Under the pieces are notes generated by a model. The model was not told the origin of the DNA. It ran no database searches and worked only from the letters and a program-made list of their open reading frames with translations. This document shows, piece after piece, positions 29,589 to 37,219 of a stretch of 64,000 bases of DNA. Within the stretch, counting starts at the first letter, position 1, and every line of letters begins with the position of its first letter. Origin of the DNA: JALYOC01 sp036675345 (GTDB lineage: Bacteria > Myxococcota > Myxococcia > Myxococcales > Myxococcaceae); the NCBI GenBank assembly GCA_036675345.1, contig JAKFFE010000026.1, positions 124,001 to 188,000 on the forward strand. Reading direction: 5' to 3'. The position numbers and the translations under genes were made by a program.

Positions 29589-30883
29589 CACGCACGCTCC
29601 AGGATGACCGCGGCGCCCAGTCCGCCAGCGGCGCACACGGTGCACATCACGGTGTTCTTGTTCTGCCGGGCCAGCTCATGCAGCGCCTGGGAGATCATCC
29701 GGCCGCCGGTGGCGCCGAACGGGTGTCCCAGGGCGATCGACCCGCCGCTCTGGTTGAGCCGGCTGCGGTCCACCTCCCCCACCGGCGCGGACCAGCCCGC
29801 CTTCTGGGCGAACTTCTTCGAGGCCAGGGCCTGGATGTTGGAGGCCACCTGGGCGGCGAACGCCTCGTGCATCTCCACCACCTCCACGTCCGCCAGGGTC
29901 ATCCCCGCCCGCTTGAGCGCCAGCGGGACCGCGTAGGCCGGGCCCTGCAGCAGCTGGTCTGCCGGATCGGTGGCCGCGTACGCGTAGGAGCGCAGGTAGC
30001 CCTGCGGCTGGTAGCCCAGCGCCTTGGCCTTCTCCTCGCTCATCAGCAAGAGCGCCGAGGCGCCGTCGGTGAGCGGAGAGGCGTTGCCGGCGGTGATGCT
30101 GCCGTACTTGCGGTCGAACACCGGCTTGAGGCCGGCCAGCGCCTCCAGGGTGGTGTCGGCGCGGACGATGTTGTCGGTGTCCGCCACCTTCTCGTAGGAG
30201 GGCGGCACCAGCACGTGCATCACCTGGGAATCGAAGCGGCCCTCCTTCCAGGCGCGGGCGGCGTTGTGGTGGGAGGCCAGCGAGATCTGGTCCTGCTCCA
30301 GACGGGTGATCCCGTTCTCCTTGGCCATCTTCTCCGCGCTCTCCCCCATCGTCTGCCCGGTGGAGTACTCGGCGATCGCCGGCGGTACCGGGACCAGGTC
30401 CTTGGCCTTGAGGCGCTGGAAGGGCCGGACCTTCTCCGGCAGCGACCGTCCCCGGGAGGCGGCCACCAGGGCCTGGGCCAGCGGGCGGCTGGTGAAGATC
30501 GGCGCGTCGGACATGGACTCGGTGCCACCGGTCAGCGCCACCTCCGAGTAGCCGAGGGCAATGGAGTTGGCGGCATCGGTGAAGGACTGGATGGAGGTGG
30601 CGCAGGCCCGGGCCACGGTGTGGGCCTCGATGCTGCGGGGCAGCCCGGCGGCCAGCACCACTTCGCGGGCAATGGAGGGCGCCAGCAGCGTGGGGATCAC
30701 CTGGCCGAACACCAGCTGGTCAATCTCCTTGGGGTCGATCCCGCTGCGCTGCACCAGCTCCTGGACCACGATCCGTCCCAGGTCCAGCGCGGTCAGGTTC
30801 GCGAACAGCGTCCCTGCCTTCACGAAGGGCGTGCGCAGCCCGGAGACGATGGCCACCCGACGGTGGCCGTTGCGACTTGCCAT
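29588..30883 (-). CDS. fadI: Acetyl-CoA acyltransferase (FadI-type thiolase)
   Basis: The 431-residue thiolase performs the last step of beta-oxidation, cleaving 3-ketoacyl-CoA with CoA. The nucleophile Cys94 lies in ARACATSIQS; the C-terminal GHPFGATGGRM histidine block and MCTVCAAGGLGAA second cysteine are intact. Length and the N-terminal RRVAIVSGLRTPFVKAG match the FadI branch (anaerobic-type complex) rather than FadA. It precedes fadJ with a TGATG overlap. The ATG at 30883 is the first in the frame. Confidence 0.94.
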   Translation of the reverse strand: MASRNGHRRVAIVSGLRTPFVKAGTLFANLTALDLGRIVVQELVQRSGIDPKEIDQLVFGQVIPTLLAPSIAREVVLAAGLPRSIEAHTVARACATSIQSFTDAANSIALGYSEVALTGGTESMSDAPIFTSRPLAQALVAASRGRSLPEKVRPFQRLKAKDLVPVPPAIAEYSTGQTMGESAEKMAKENGITRLEQDQISLASHHNAARAWKEGRFDSQVMHVLVPPSYEKVADTDNIVRADTTLEALAGLKPVFDRKYGSITAGNASPLTDGASALLLMSEEKAKALGYQPQGYLRSYAYAATDPADQLLQGPAYAVPLALKRAGMTLADVEVVEMHEAFAAQVASNIQALASKKFAQKAGWSAPVGEVDRSRLNQSGGSIALGHPFGATGGRMISQALHELARQNKNTVMCTVCAAGGLGAAVILERA

Positions 30884-30985
30884 GGAACTCTCCCTGCCGC
30901 CCCCGAAGTGAGGAAGCGGCGGGGACCCTAATCGCCGGCGACGCGACGCGTCAACCCAAACTGATTCTGGAGTCAGCCGGACCGA

Positions 30986-32011
30986 TCAGCGCTTGGCGCC
31001 CAGGCGGTGGACCATCTCCACCAGGGCGGCGGCGGCGTCCGGATCGGTGGGGGGCAGGATGCCGTGACCGAGGTTGAAGATGTGCCCGGTGGGGCCGGCG
31101 CGGCGGAGGATGTCCGCCACCCGCTCCTCCAGCTCCGCGCGGGGCAGGAACAGCGCCAGCGGGTCCAGGTTGCCCTGCACCGCCACGTCCGGGCCCAGCA
31201 CCGCCCGGGCGTCGTCCAGGTTCATCCGCCAGTCCACCCCCACCACGTCCGCCCCAGTCTGCTTGAGGCCCGCCAGGTGGGTGCTCATCGCGGTGCCGAA
31301 CACGATCACCGGCACCCCCTTGGCCTTGGCCGCGGCCACGATCCGCTGCAGGTAGGGGAGGCTGAAGGAGGCAAAGTCGCGAGGAGAGAGTTCGCCGCCC
31401 CAGGAGTCGAACACCTGGACCAGCTTGGCCCCGGCCTCGATCTGCATCTCCAGATAGGGGATCAGCGTCCGGGTCAGCTTCTCGAACAGGGCGTGGGCCA
31501 CCTTGGGCTGCTCGAACATCAGCCGCTTGATCTGGATGAAGGTCTTCGAGCCGCCGCCCTCCACCATGTACGCGGCCAGGGTGAACGGGGCCCCGCAGAA
31601 GCCGATCACCGGGACCGAGTCGTTCAGCGCCTTCCTGGTGCGGCGGATGGCCTCGGCCAGAAAGCCGGTCTTCTCCACCGGGTCGGGGACGATCAGCGCC
31701 TCGATCTGCGCCGGGGTCCGCAGCGGGGTGGGAAAGTGCGGGCCCTTGTCGCCCAACTCCAGCTCCATCCCCATCGCCTCGATCGGGATCAGGATGTCGG
31801 AGAAGATGATCGCCGCGTCCACGCCCAGCCGGGTGATCGGCTGCACGGTGACCTCCGCCGCCAGGTCCGGGTTCTTGCACAGGTCCAGGAAGGCGATGTT
31901 GCCGCGGATGGCGCGGTACTCGGGCAGGTACCGGCCGGCCTGGCGCATGATCCACACCGGGGTGGTGTCGGTCGGTTCACGGCGGGCCGCGCGCAGGATT
32001 CGGTCGTTCAT
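30986..32011 (-). CDS. hemE: Uroporphyrinogen decarboxylase
   Basis: HemE removes four acetate carboxyls from uroporphyrinogen III to make coproporphyrinogen III in heme synthesis. The 341-residue protein has the family's N-terminal PVWIMRQAGRYLPEYRAIR signature containing the substrate-binding arginines, the FSDILIPIEAMGM block, and GFCGAPFTLAAYMVEGGGSK. Length and motifs are normal. It is followed about 100 bp downstream by the start of the fadI gene on the same strand and preceded by the orphan HsdM_N-like gene's promoter-distal end, with 54 bp between them. Confidence 0.97.
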   Translation of the reverse strand: MNDRILRAARREPTDTTPVWIMRQAGRYLPEYRAIRGNIAFLDLCKNPDLAAEVTVQPITRLGVDAAIIFSDILIPIEAMGMELELGDKGPHFPTPLRTPAQIEALIVPDPVEKTGFLAEAIRRTRKALNDSVPVIGFCGAPFTLAAYMVEGGGSKTFIQIKRLMFEQPKVAHALFEKLTRTLIPYLEMQIEAGAKLVQVFDSWGGELSPRDFASFSLPYLQRIVAAAKAKGVPVIVFGTAMSTHLAGLKQTGADVVGVDWRMNLDDARAVLGPDVAVQGNLDPLALFLPRAELEERVADILRRAGPTGHIFNLGHGILPPTDPDAAAALVEMVHRLGAKR

Positions 32012-32065
32012 GCCGTGGCCCCTTAGCGGGGCGTTGGCGACGGCACAAGACGGCAGTGGGCCCCC

Positions 32066-32827
32066 TCAGTCGCCGCCACTTCCACCGGAGCGGGTGCGCC
32101 GGGACTGATCGATCAGCTTGTCCAGCTCGCGGAGCTGATCGTCCAGCCGGTCCAGCAGCCTGCCATTGGGCGCCTGGCTGGTCATCGATCGCAGGGTGCG
32201 CAGCCGGGCCTCGGGTGAGCTGCCCAGCACGCTCTGCCCGGCGTCTGCGGGCGCGTGGAGCAACCCCTGCAGCGCCGAGATCGGATCCAGGGAGGAGTCC
32301 ACGTACTGGTCGATCAGGGTCAGCCACTCCACCACCGCCGTGGTGCGGACCCGCGGACCGCCGTACTGGCGGGGGATCAGCCCGTGCAGTGCCGGATTGT
32401 CGGTCTCCAGCGAGCCGATCCCCAGGTCCAGCAGCCGCCCCAGGTTGGGCTGCCCCACATAGGCCCGCAGGGTGGTCCAGCGGGCGGCGCGGGGCAGCCA
32501 GGCGATGCCCCCGGAGCGGTAGAGTTCAGGGCGTTCGATCAGCCGGGCGCGGTCTGCTTCGCTGAGGGTGAAATGGATCGACCGGGAGTCATGGGACTCG
32601 CGAGCCAGCCACTTCCGCCGGGCGTCGAAGACCTCCCACAGCCGCCGCAGCTGCAGCAGGCCCAGGATCAGCCGGCGGGTCTCCGCGGCCGGCAGGTCGT
32701 TGCCAAGCGAGTGGGCTCGAGACCAGAAATCACCAGGAGAGTTGTCGGGGGCGAACACCACGATGGACGCCCAGTGCAACCCCGCTGCCAAGTGGTGAAC
32801 GGCGTTCCTCCCCCGGGGAGAAGCCAC
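32066..32827 (-). CDS. Stand-alone HsdM N-terminal-domain-like protein
   Basis: Residues about 34-172 (numbered from GTG at 32827) align by eye with the HsdM_N helical domain of type I restriction methyltransferases: the AAETRRLILGLLQLRRLWEVF block corresponds to the HsdM [21 protein letters not shown] block; IAWLPRAARWTTL and QPNLGRLLD match the second block; and ETDNPALHGLIPRQYGGPRV matches the ENPSLKGVLPKDYARPALD block. The catalytic methylase domain (SAM motif, NPPF) that normally follows is absent; instead there is a helical, charged tail. The start is uncertain (the frame opens at 33025 and has weak ribosome-binding signals). No hsdS or hsdR nearby. Possibly a remnant or a repurposed protein, beside tRNA-Val. 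Confidence 0.6.
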   Translation of the reverse strand: MASPRGRNAVHHLAAGLHWASIVVFAPDNSPGDFWSRAHSLGNDLPAAETRRLILGLLQLRRLWEVFDARRKWLARESHDSRSIHFTLSEADRARLIERPELYRSGGIAWLPRAARWTTLRAYVGQPNLGRLLDLGIGSLETDNPALHGLIPRQYGGPRVRTTAVVEWLTLIDQYVDSSLDPISALQGLLHAPADAGQSVLGSSPEARLRTLRSMTSQAPNGRLLDRLDDQLRELDKLIDQSRRTRSGGSGGD

Positions 32828-33018
32828 CAGTTCCCGGAGGTTTAGCTTCGAACGAAGGGGGTGGCCGGAATCGGTCCCCGCCCTACCCGGTTGAGAAACG
32901 GTAAGAAGGGAGACGGTCCCACTGAAAAAGTGGCCGGCTTTCACGCGGTCAGCGCCGGTCGGTCCGGGCCGTCGGTGAGGGGGCCGGCGAAGAAAAACGC
33001 CTCCCCGCTTCGTGCTTG

Positions 33019-33047
33019 TTGACACGGTCGGGGGTGACCAGTAGAAG
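33019..33047 (+). promoter_or_regulatory. Promoter of the tRNA-Val/tRNA-Asp unit
   Basis: TTGACA (33019-33024) and TAGAAG (33042-33047) are separated by exactly 17 nt and lie 18 nt upstream of the tRNA-Val 5' end, as expected for a strong sigma-70-type tRNA promoter. Confidence 0.6.
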
Positions 33048-33065
33048 GCGCCCCGCGGTCGGGCA

Positions 33066-33138
33066 GGGCGGATAGCTCAGTTGGTAGAGCGTCGCCCTTA
33101 CAAGGCGAATGTCACAGGTTCGATCCCTGTTCCGCCCA
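33066..33138 (+). tRNA. tRNA-Val (anticodon TAC)
   Basis: The 73-nt cloverleaf is complete: acceptor GGGCGGA/TCCGCCC, D-arm GCTC...GAGC, anticodon stem TCGCC/GGCGA with loop CTTACAA (anticodon TAC) and T-arm ACAGG-TTCGATC-CCTGT. CCA is not encoded. tRNA-Asp follows after 26 nt. Confidence 0.95.
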
Positions 33139-33164
33139 AGCTGTGATGTAGAAGTAGACCCCAT

Positions 33165-33238
33165 GGGGGGTTAGTTCAGCTGGTTAGAACGTCGGCCTGT
33201 CACGCCGAAGGTCACGGGTTCAAGTCCCGTACCCCTCG
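33165..33238 (+). tRNA. tRNA-Asp (anticodon GTC)
   Basis: Cloverleaf with acceptor GGGGGGT/ACCCCTC (one G-T pair), anticodon stem TCGGC/GCCGA around CTGTCAC (anticodon GTC), T-arm ACGGG-TTCAAGT-CCCGT and discriminator G73. CCA is not encoded. Confidence 0.94.
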
Positions 33239-33243
33239 CAGAA

Positions 33244-33290
33244 AAAAGAAGGGCCCCAGGTTCTCAAGACCTGGGGCCTTTTTTCTTTTC
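33244..33290 (+). terminator. Strong intrinsic terminator after tRNA-Asp
   Basis: GGCCCCAGGT pairs with ACCTGGGGCC around a 7-nt loop, followed by TTTTTTCTTTT. The A-run on the other side makes it potentially bidirectional, also serving the convergent barrel-protein gene. Confidence 0.85.
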
Positions 33291-33384
33291 CCGTGCAGAT
33301 CGTGGCGGCGTCAGCGCGGGCCGGAAGCCACCGACAGCGTCGGATGCGGTCGTTCCCGGCCCTGCGCGAATCCCCGTCCGAACC

Positions 33385-34569
33385 TCAGGGAGAGGCGGGA
33401 GCCGGCGCGGTCCCACCCGCGGGCACCGTGGTTCCTCCGCTGTTCCCGGTGTTTCCACCGGTGACCGCGCCGGTGTTGATCGTGGTCCCTCCCACCACCG
33501 GCACGCCGTCCGGGACGGTGAGGGTGGCCGGGAGGGTGCCTCCAGAGGCTGCGGTGACCGCTGCAGCGGCCGCGGCTGCCTCCGAGGCTCCGGTGGACGA
33601 AGGACCGCTGCTGGCCTGGGGAACGGGGGCGGAGGGAATCTCCCCTCCGGAGCGCGGCGCGATGTCCGAACCGATGGTCGACGGGGCGGCGGCGCCGGCC
33701 GAGGCCAGGCCATTGCCGAAGTTCGCGCCCACCAGCACCCGCCAGGCAGGGGTTCCGGGGGCGTTCTGCTGGCCCAGCCCGGGACCGGCCAGCACCCACA
33801 GGTCCATCAGGCCAATCGGGTAGCGGGCGCCGGCCAGCAGCTCCACCGACCCCACCTCGCCGCGGAAGCCCAGGAAGCTGCGGGCGCTCAGCTCACCGCG
33901 CAGCCCGTCCGGCGCGCCGGTGGAGACCACCGCGGCCAGAAGCATCTCGCCGTCCAGCCCGGGAGGGCCGCCCGGACGCCAGCGCACCCCGGCCTCCAGG
34001 CCGCCGCGAAGCCACTCGAAGTTGCGGCCGATCATCACCTTGGGGGCCAGGCCGATCCGCCCGTCGGAGGCGTAGGCGCCGTCGGTGCCCACCGGCACCC
34101 GGACCCCCAGCTGCACCGCCACGTCCGTCAGCGACCCCTTCCGCTGGGAGAGCAGGCCCATCCGGATCGTCCCGGTGGGGCTGCCGATGCCGTTGCGCTG
34201 CAGTTGGAAGGTGCCCGCGGCCAGGTCACTGAACTGGGCGGCGATCAACGGAACGTCGGCGGCAAGCTCCAACCAGTCGAACGGCGCCCACCCGGCCACC
34301 ATGTGGATGGTGTAGCGGTCGGAGACCACCGCCCCCTCGTAGGCGCCGGACTCGTTCTGGAACAGCAGTGGGTTGTTCTCGTAGTTGCCCGCCAGCGAGA
34401 AGCGCAGCGCGCCCGCCGGCGACATCTCTCCGGTGCCCACCACCAGCGAGCCGGACTCGGAGGAGTTCACCTCCAGCCGCTCGAGGTCGAAGTCGGAGAG
34501 GGCGGGCAGCTGCTGCGCCCTGGCCGTCAAACCGAATGCCGCCACACCCAACGCGATCGCGATTTTCAT
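33385..34569 (-). CDS. Outer-membrane beta-barrel-like protein with low-complexity tail
   Basis: The product (394 residues from ATG at 34569) has a signal peptide (MKIAIALGVAAFGLTARAQ) and an about 260-residue beta-rich region with alternating aromatic/hydrophobic residues (GALRFSLAGNYENNPLLFQ, VVSDRYTIHMVAGWAPFDW, PVGTDGAYASDGRIGLAPKV), as in the N-terminal barrels of myxobacterial OmpA-like proteins. No OmpA peptidoglycan-binding domain follows; instead a 110-residue Ala/Ser/Gly/Thr/Pro tail ends the protein. Either a barrel with a surface-exposed tail or a family member that lost its OmpA domain. The terminator at 33244-33290 may end this transcript. Confidence 0.72.
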   Translation of the reverse strand: MKIAIALGVAAFGLTARAQQLPALSDFDLERLEVNSSESGSLVVGTGEMSPAGALRFSLAGNYENNPLLFQNESGAYEGAVVSDRYTIHMVAGWAPFDWLELAADVPLIAAQFSDLAAGTFQLQRNGIGSPTGTIRMGLLSQRKGSLTDVAVQLGVRVPVGTDGAYASDGRIGLAPKVMIGRNFEWLRGGLEAGVRWRPGGPPGLDGEMLLAAVVSTGAPDGLRGELSARSFLGFRGEVGSVELLAGARYPIGLMDLWVLAGPGLGQQNAPGTPAWRVLVGANFGNGLASAGAAAPSTIGSDIAPRSGGEIPSAPVPQASSGPSSTGASEAAAAAAAVTAASGGTLPATLTVPDGVPVVGGTTINTGAVTGGNTGNSGGTTVPAGGTAPAPASP

Positions 34570-34662
34570 TTGGTCGTGCCCGCGCCGGCCCATCCTGTGG
34601 CGGGAGCCAGAATCCAAGCCCGGTTGGCCCCCGGGAGCAAACCCACACTCCCCCACCCCGGG

Positions 34663-35076
34663 TCAGCGTTCGACCGGTGGGGAGCCAATGCGGGGGTTGG
34701 AGCGGCCGCGCTGCATCGGGGCGCGCGCGCCCTCCAGCACCGGATCGTCCACCCGAAGCTGGACCGGATCGATCGGCTGCAGCTCCACCGGACGCGGCAG
34801 CGAGGAGGGGAGCTGCCGGACCTCCAGCTGCCCGGCGCTGGGGTGGGCCAACCGGTCGGCGGGAGCGGGACGCGAAGGCAACTCCAGCGCAGGCGGGTCC
34901 AGGGCCGGCGGAGGAACCGCCACTGCGCGGGGAACCGGCGCCGGGTCCGGCTCGGGGGCCTGCGCGGTGGCGTCTGCGGGCTCCTCGCCGATCGCCATCC
35001 ACCCGTAGAGCACCACCGCGCCGATCGCCGCGGCCAGGGGGCCCAGCCACAGCCTCCTTCGGGGAGTGGCGCTCAC
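34663..35076 (-). CDS. Hypothetical membrane-anchored proline-rich protein
   Basis: Not recognised. The 137-residue protein has a basic start, one transmembrane helix (about 9-27, LWLGPLAAAIGAVVLYGWM) and a long Pro/Ala/Glu-rich periplasmic tail with PAPVPRAVAVPPP and DPPALELPSRPAPADR, reminiscent of the linker regions of TonB/envelope-spanning proteins but with no C-terminal domain. The ATG overlaps the DTW-fusion gene's stop (ATGA), implying co-translation. Confidence 0.55.
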   Translation of the reverse strand: MSATPRRRLWLGPLAAAIGAVVLYGWMAIGEEPADATAQAPEPDPAPVPRAVAVPPPALDPPALELPSRPAPADRLAHPSAGQLEVRQLPSSLPRPVELQPIDPVQLRVDDPVLEGARAPMQRGRSNPRIGSPPVER

Positions 35077-36257
35077 GAGGCGATGGCCTGCAGGGTCACC
35101 GGCTTTCCCACCGGCGCCGGCAGCCGCAGGAGCAAGGCGGCGTCCTCGATTGCCGAGAGCCGGAGTCCGGCCCGGCCCCGGGCCCAGGGCGCGGAGAGAG
35201 TCCCGCCCATCCGCAGGGTGGCGTTGTCCGGGCCTCCCGCGTTCCGGTTGAGACGGCGGCAGGCCAGTAGCCGCAGGTCCACGCAGGGGCGGTGCACATC
35301 CCCGGACAGCTGCAGCAGCTCCTGCACGAAGCCGCCCCAGATCAGCAGCGGGCCGCCGGCCACGAAGGCGTCGAACCGCTGCAGCACCGAGGACAGCGGC
35401 TCTCCCGCCAGCAGCACCTCCACCGGCACGTTGATGTGGTACGGGATCCCGTTGGAGAGCGGCTTGTTGGGGCGGACGAACGCCTCGAAGCGCTCCCCGG
35501 TGGCCGGCTTCACCGCCACCAGGTGGATCAGCTCCGGCTGAAAGCGCTCGTCGGCCTGGAACGAGGGAGCGTTGGCCTCCGCGTAGACCACCACCGCGCG
35601 GTCCCAGGAGTTCTCCAGCTCGGCGTGGAACCAGAAGCGGTTGGGTGAGGTCTTCTTGCGCTTGTTGGCGTGGCGGGACGGACCGGTCCGGGTGGTCTCG
35701 TGGCCGATCTGCAGATCCACCATCCGATCAAAGGCGCGCAGCATCGGCTCAAAGCGGGTGGAGTCACCCTCCAGCGCGGAGAGGACCTCCACCACCGCCT
35801 CCACCGTGGCCAAACAGTGCTCCGCCGGCTCCTTGCGGATCCGGTAGTTCCCCGGGCGCTTGGGAGCCAGCCGGATCCGGGGCAACGCCGCCAGCGGCGG
35901 GTTCTTCTCGAACAGCTTCTTGGCGGTGCTCCAGGTCCCGTCCACCACGATCAGGGTGTCCAGGTTGCCGCGGAACTCCTCCACCGGCAGCGCGTCCGGG
36001 GTGGGATAGAGGATCGCCACCCTCCCCGCTCCTCCACTGGCGACCGCGTTGACCCGCTGGTTCTGGGAGAAGTCCACGCCCACGTGGAGCTCGGAGTTGG
36101 CCAATCCCAGGTGCGCGATCCGCGCGGTCCCGATGGCCACCCGACGCTCGCGGGGATGTTGCAGCAACACCACACGGGTCTGCGTGGCGGCCGGACTCAG
36201 GTCGACGCAGTAGCAGACTCGTTGGGGACGACGGCACCGGGCGCACAGCTCGCGCAT
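35073..36257 (-). CDS. DTW-domain (TapT-like) protein fused to a DEDDh-exonuclease-like domain
   Basis: From the ATG at 36257 the protein has 394 residues. Residues 1-200 form a DTW domain: zinc-type cysteines in LCARCRRPQRVCYC, LLQHPRERRVAIGTARI and the signature DGTW (106-109). DTW proteins are tRNA 3-amino-3-carboxypropyltransferases (TapT-type, acp3U in tRNA). Residues about 215-390 resemble a DnaQ/RNase T-type exonuclease: AVVVYAEANA, LIHLVAVKPATGERFEAFVRP, VEVLLAGEPLSSVLQRFDAFV, CVDLRLLACRRL and LSAIEDAALLLRL. The first catalytic Asp is Tyr and the HxxxxD-type site is degraded, so nuclease activity looks lost. The two-domain architecture is unusual. Confidence 0.75.
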   Translation of the reverse strand: MRELCARCRRPQRVCYCVDLSPAATQTRVVLLQHPRERRVAIGTARIAHLGLANSELHVGVDFSQNQRVNAVASGGAGRVAILYPTPDALPVEEFRGNLDTLIVVDGTWSTAKKLFEKNPPLAALPRIRLAPKRPGNYRIRKEPAEHCLATVEAVVEVLSALEGDSTRFEPMLRAFDRMVDLQIGHETTRTGPSRHANKRKKTSPNRFWFHAELENSWDRAVVVYAEANAPSFQADERFQPELIHLVAVKPATGERFEAFVRPNKPLSNGIPYHINVPVEVLLAGEPLSSVLQRFDAFVAGGPLLIWGGFVQELLQLSGDVHRPCVDLRLLACRRLNRNAGGPDNATLRMGGTLSAPWARGRAGLRLSAIEDAALLLRLPAPVGKPVTLQAIAS

Positions 36258-36450
36258 GCAGCACCCTATATCCCAGCCTCCGGCCAGAACGGTGTCCCGT
36301 CCGCTTGCACTCCTGGTCTCCAGGCGGCCTCGGGGCTCCTGGCGCACCGGGGCGGACGTCGGAGCAACTCTCGCGCGCGAGAACGGGAGCGAAATGCCTG
36401 GACGGCTCCGCGGGGGGGGATAGGGATCTAGGCCTGGTGAGGGTCGGAGC

Positions 36451-37185
36451 TTGAACCTGCTGCTGGTGGAACCGGACGAGGTCTCGACGGATGGCACCGC
36501 GCTGTTGCGGGGCCGGCGGGTGAAACACGCGCGGGAGGTGCTGGCGGCCTCCGCCGGAGACTCGCTGCGGGTGGGGGTCCGTGACGGACGGCTGGGGACT
36601 GCCACCGTGCTCTCCCTCTCCCCGGACGCCCTGCACCTGGCGATCACCCTGGGCGATCAGCCGCCTCCGCGCTCGGGGATCGATCTGCTGCTGGCCATCC
36701 CCCGCCCCAAGGCCTTGAAGAAGGTCCTCCCGGCGGTGGCCTCTTTGGGCGTGGACCGGATCTTCCTGGTCAACGCGGCGCGGGTGGAGAAGAGCTACTT
36801 CGACTCCAAGGTGCTCGCCGGTGACTTCGTCCAGGAGTTGCTCTCCCAGGGGCTGGAGCAGGCCCGGGACACGGTGGCGCCCCGGGTGGAGCTGCGCGAA
36901 CGGTTTCGTCCCTTCGTGGAGGACGAGGTCCCCGCCCTGGCGGCGGACGCCACCTGCCTGCTGGCCCACCCCACCTCGGCTGCCCGCCTGCAGGACGTGG
37001 CGGCAAAGACCGGGCGCACCCTGCTGGCGATTGGCCCCGAAGGCGGCTGGGTTCCTTTCGAGGTGGAGCTCCTGGAGAAGGCCGGCTTTCGGGGCTTCAC
37101 CCTCGGGCCCCGCATCCTGCGGGTGGAGGTCGCGGTCCCCTTCCTCCTTGGCAGCCTGTCAGCACTGCGTCCGACCCAGGCTTGA
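36451..37185 (+). CDS. rsmE: 16S rRNA (uracil(1498)-N(3))-methyltransferase
   Basis: RsmE methylates N3 of U1498 in 16S rRNA at the decoding centre. The 244-residue SPOUT-family protein has the N-terminal PUA-like domain (RGRRVKHAREVL) and C-terminal knot with LLAIGPEGGWVPFEVELLE and FTLGPRILRVEVAVPF, the expected SAM-binding signatures (LRVETA in most members; here LRVEVA). It starts at a TTG with weak upstream GAGGG. The gap to the divergent DTW gene (193 bp) may hold both promoters. pepP follows after 34 bp. Confidence 0.95.
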   Translation: MNLLLVEPDEVSTDGTALLRGRRVKHAREVLAASAGDSLRVGVRDGRLGTATVLSLSPDALHLAITLGDQPPPRSGIDLLLAIPRPKALKKVLPAVASLGVDRIFLVNAARVEKSYFDSKVLAGDFVQELLSQGLEQARDTVAPRVELRERFRPFVEDEVPALAADATCLLAHPTSAARLQDVAAKTGRTLLAIGPEGGWVPFEVELLEKAGFRGFTLGPRILRVEVAVPFLLGSLSALRPTQA

Positions 37186-37219
37186 ACCGCCCAGGACCGT
37201 GTGTTGAGAAAGCACGCCC

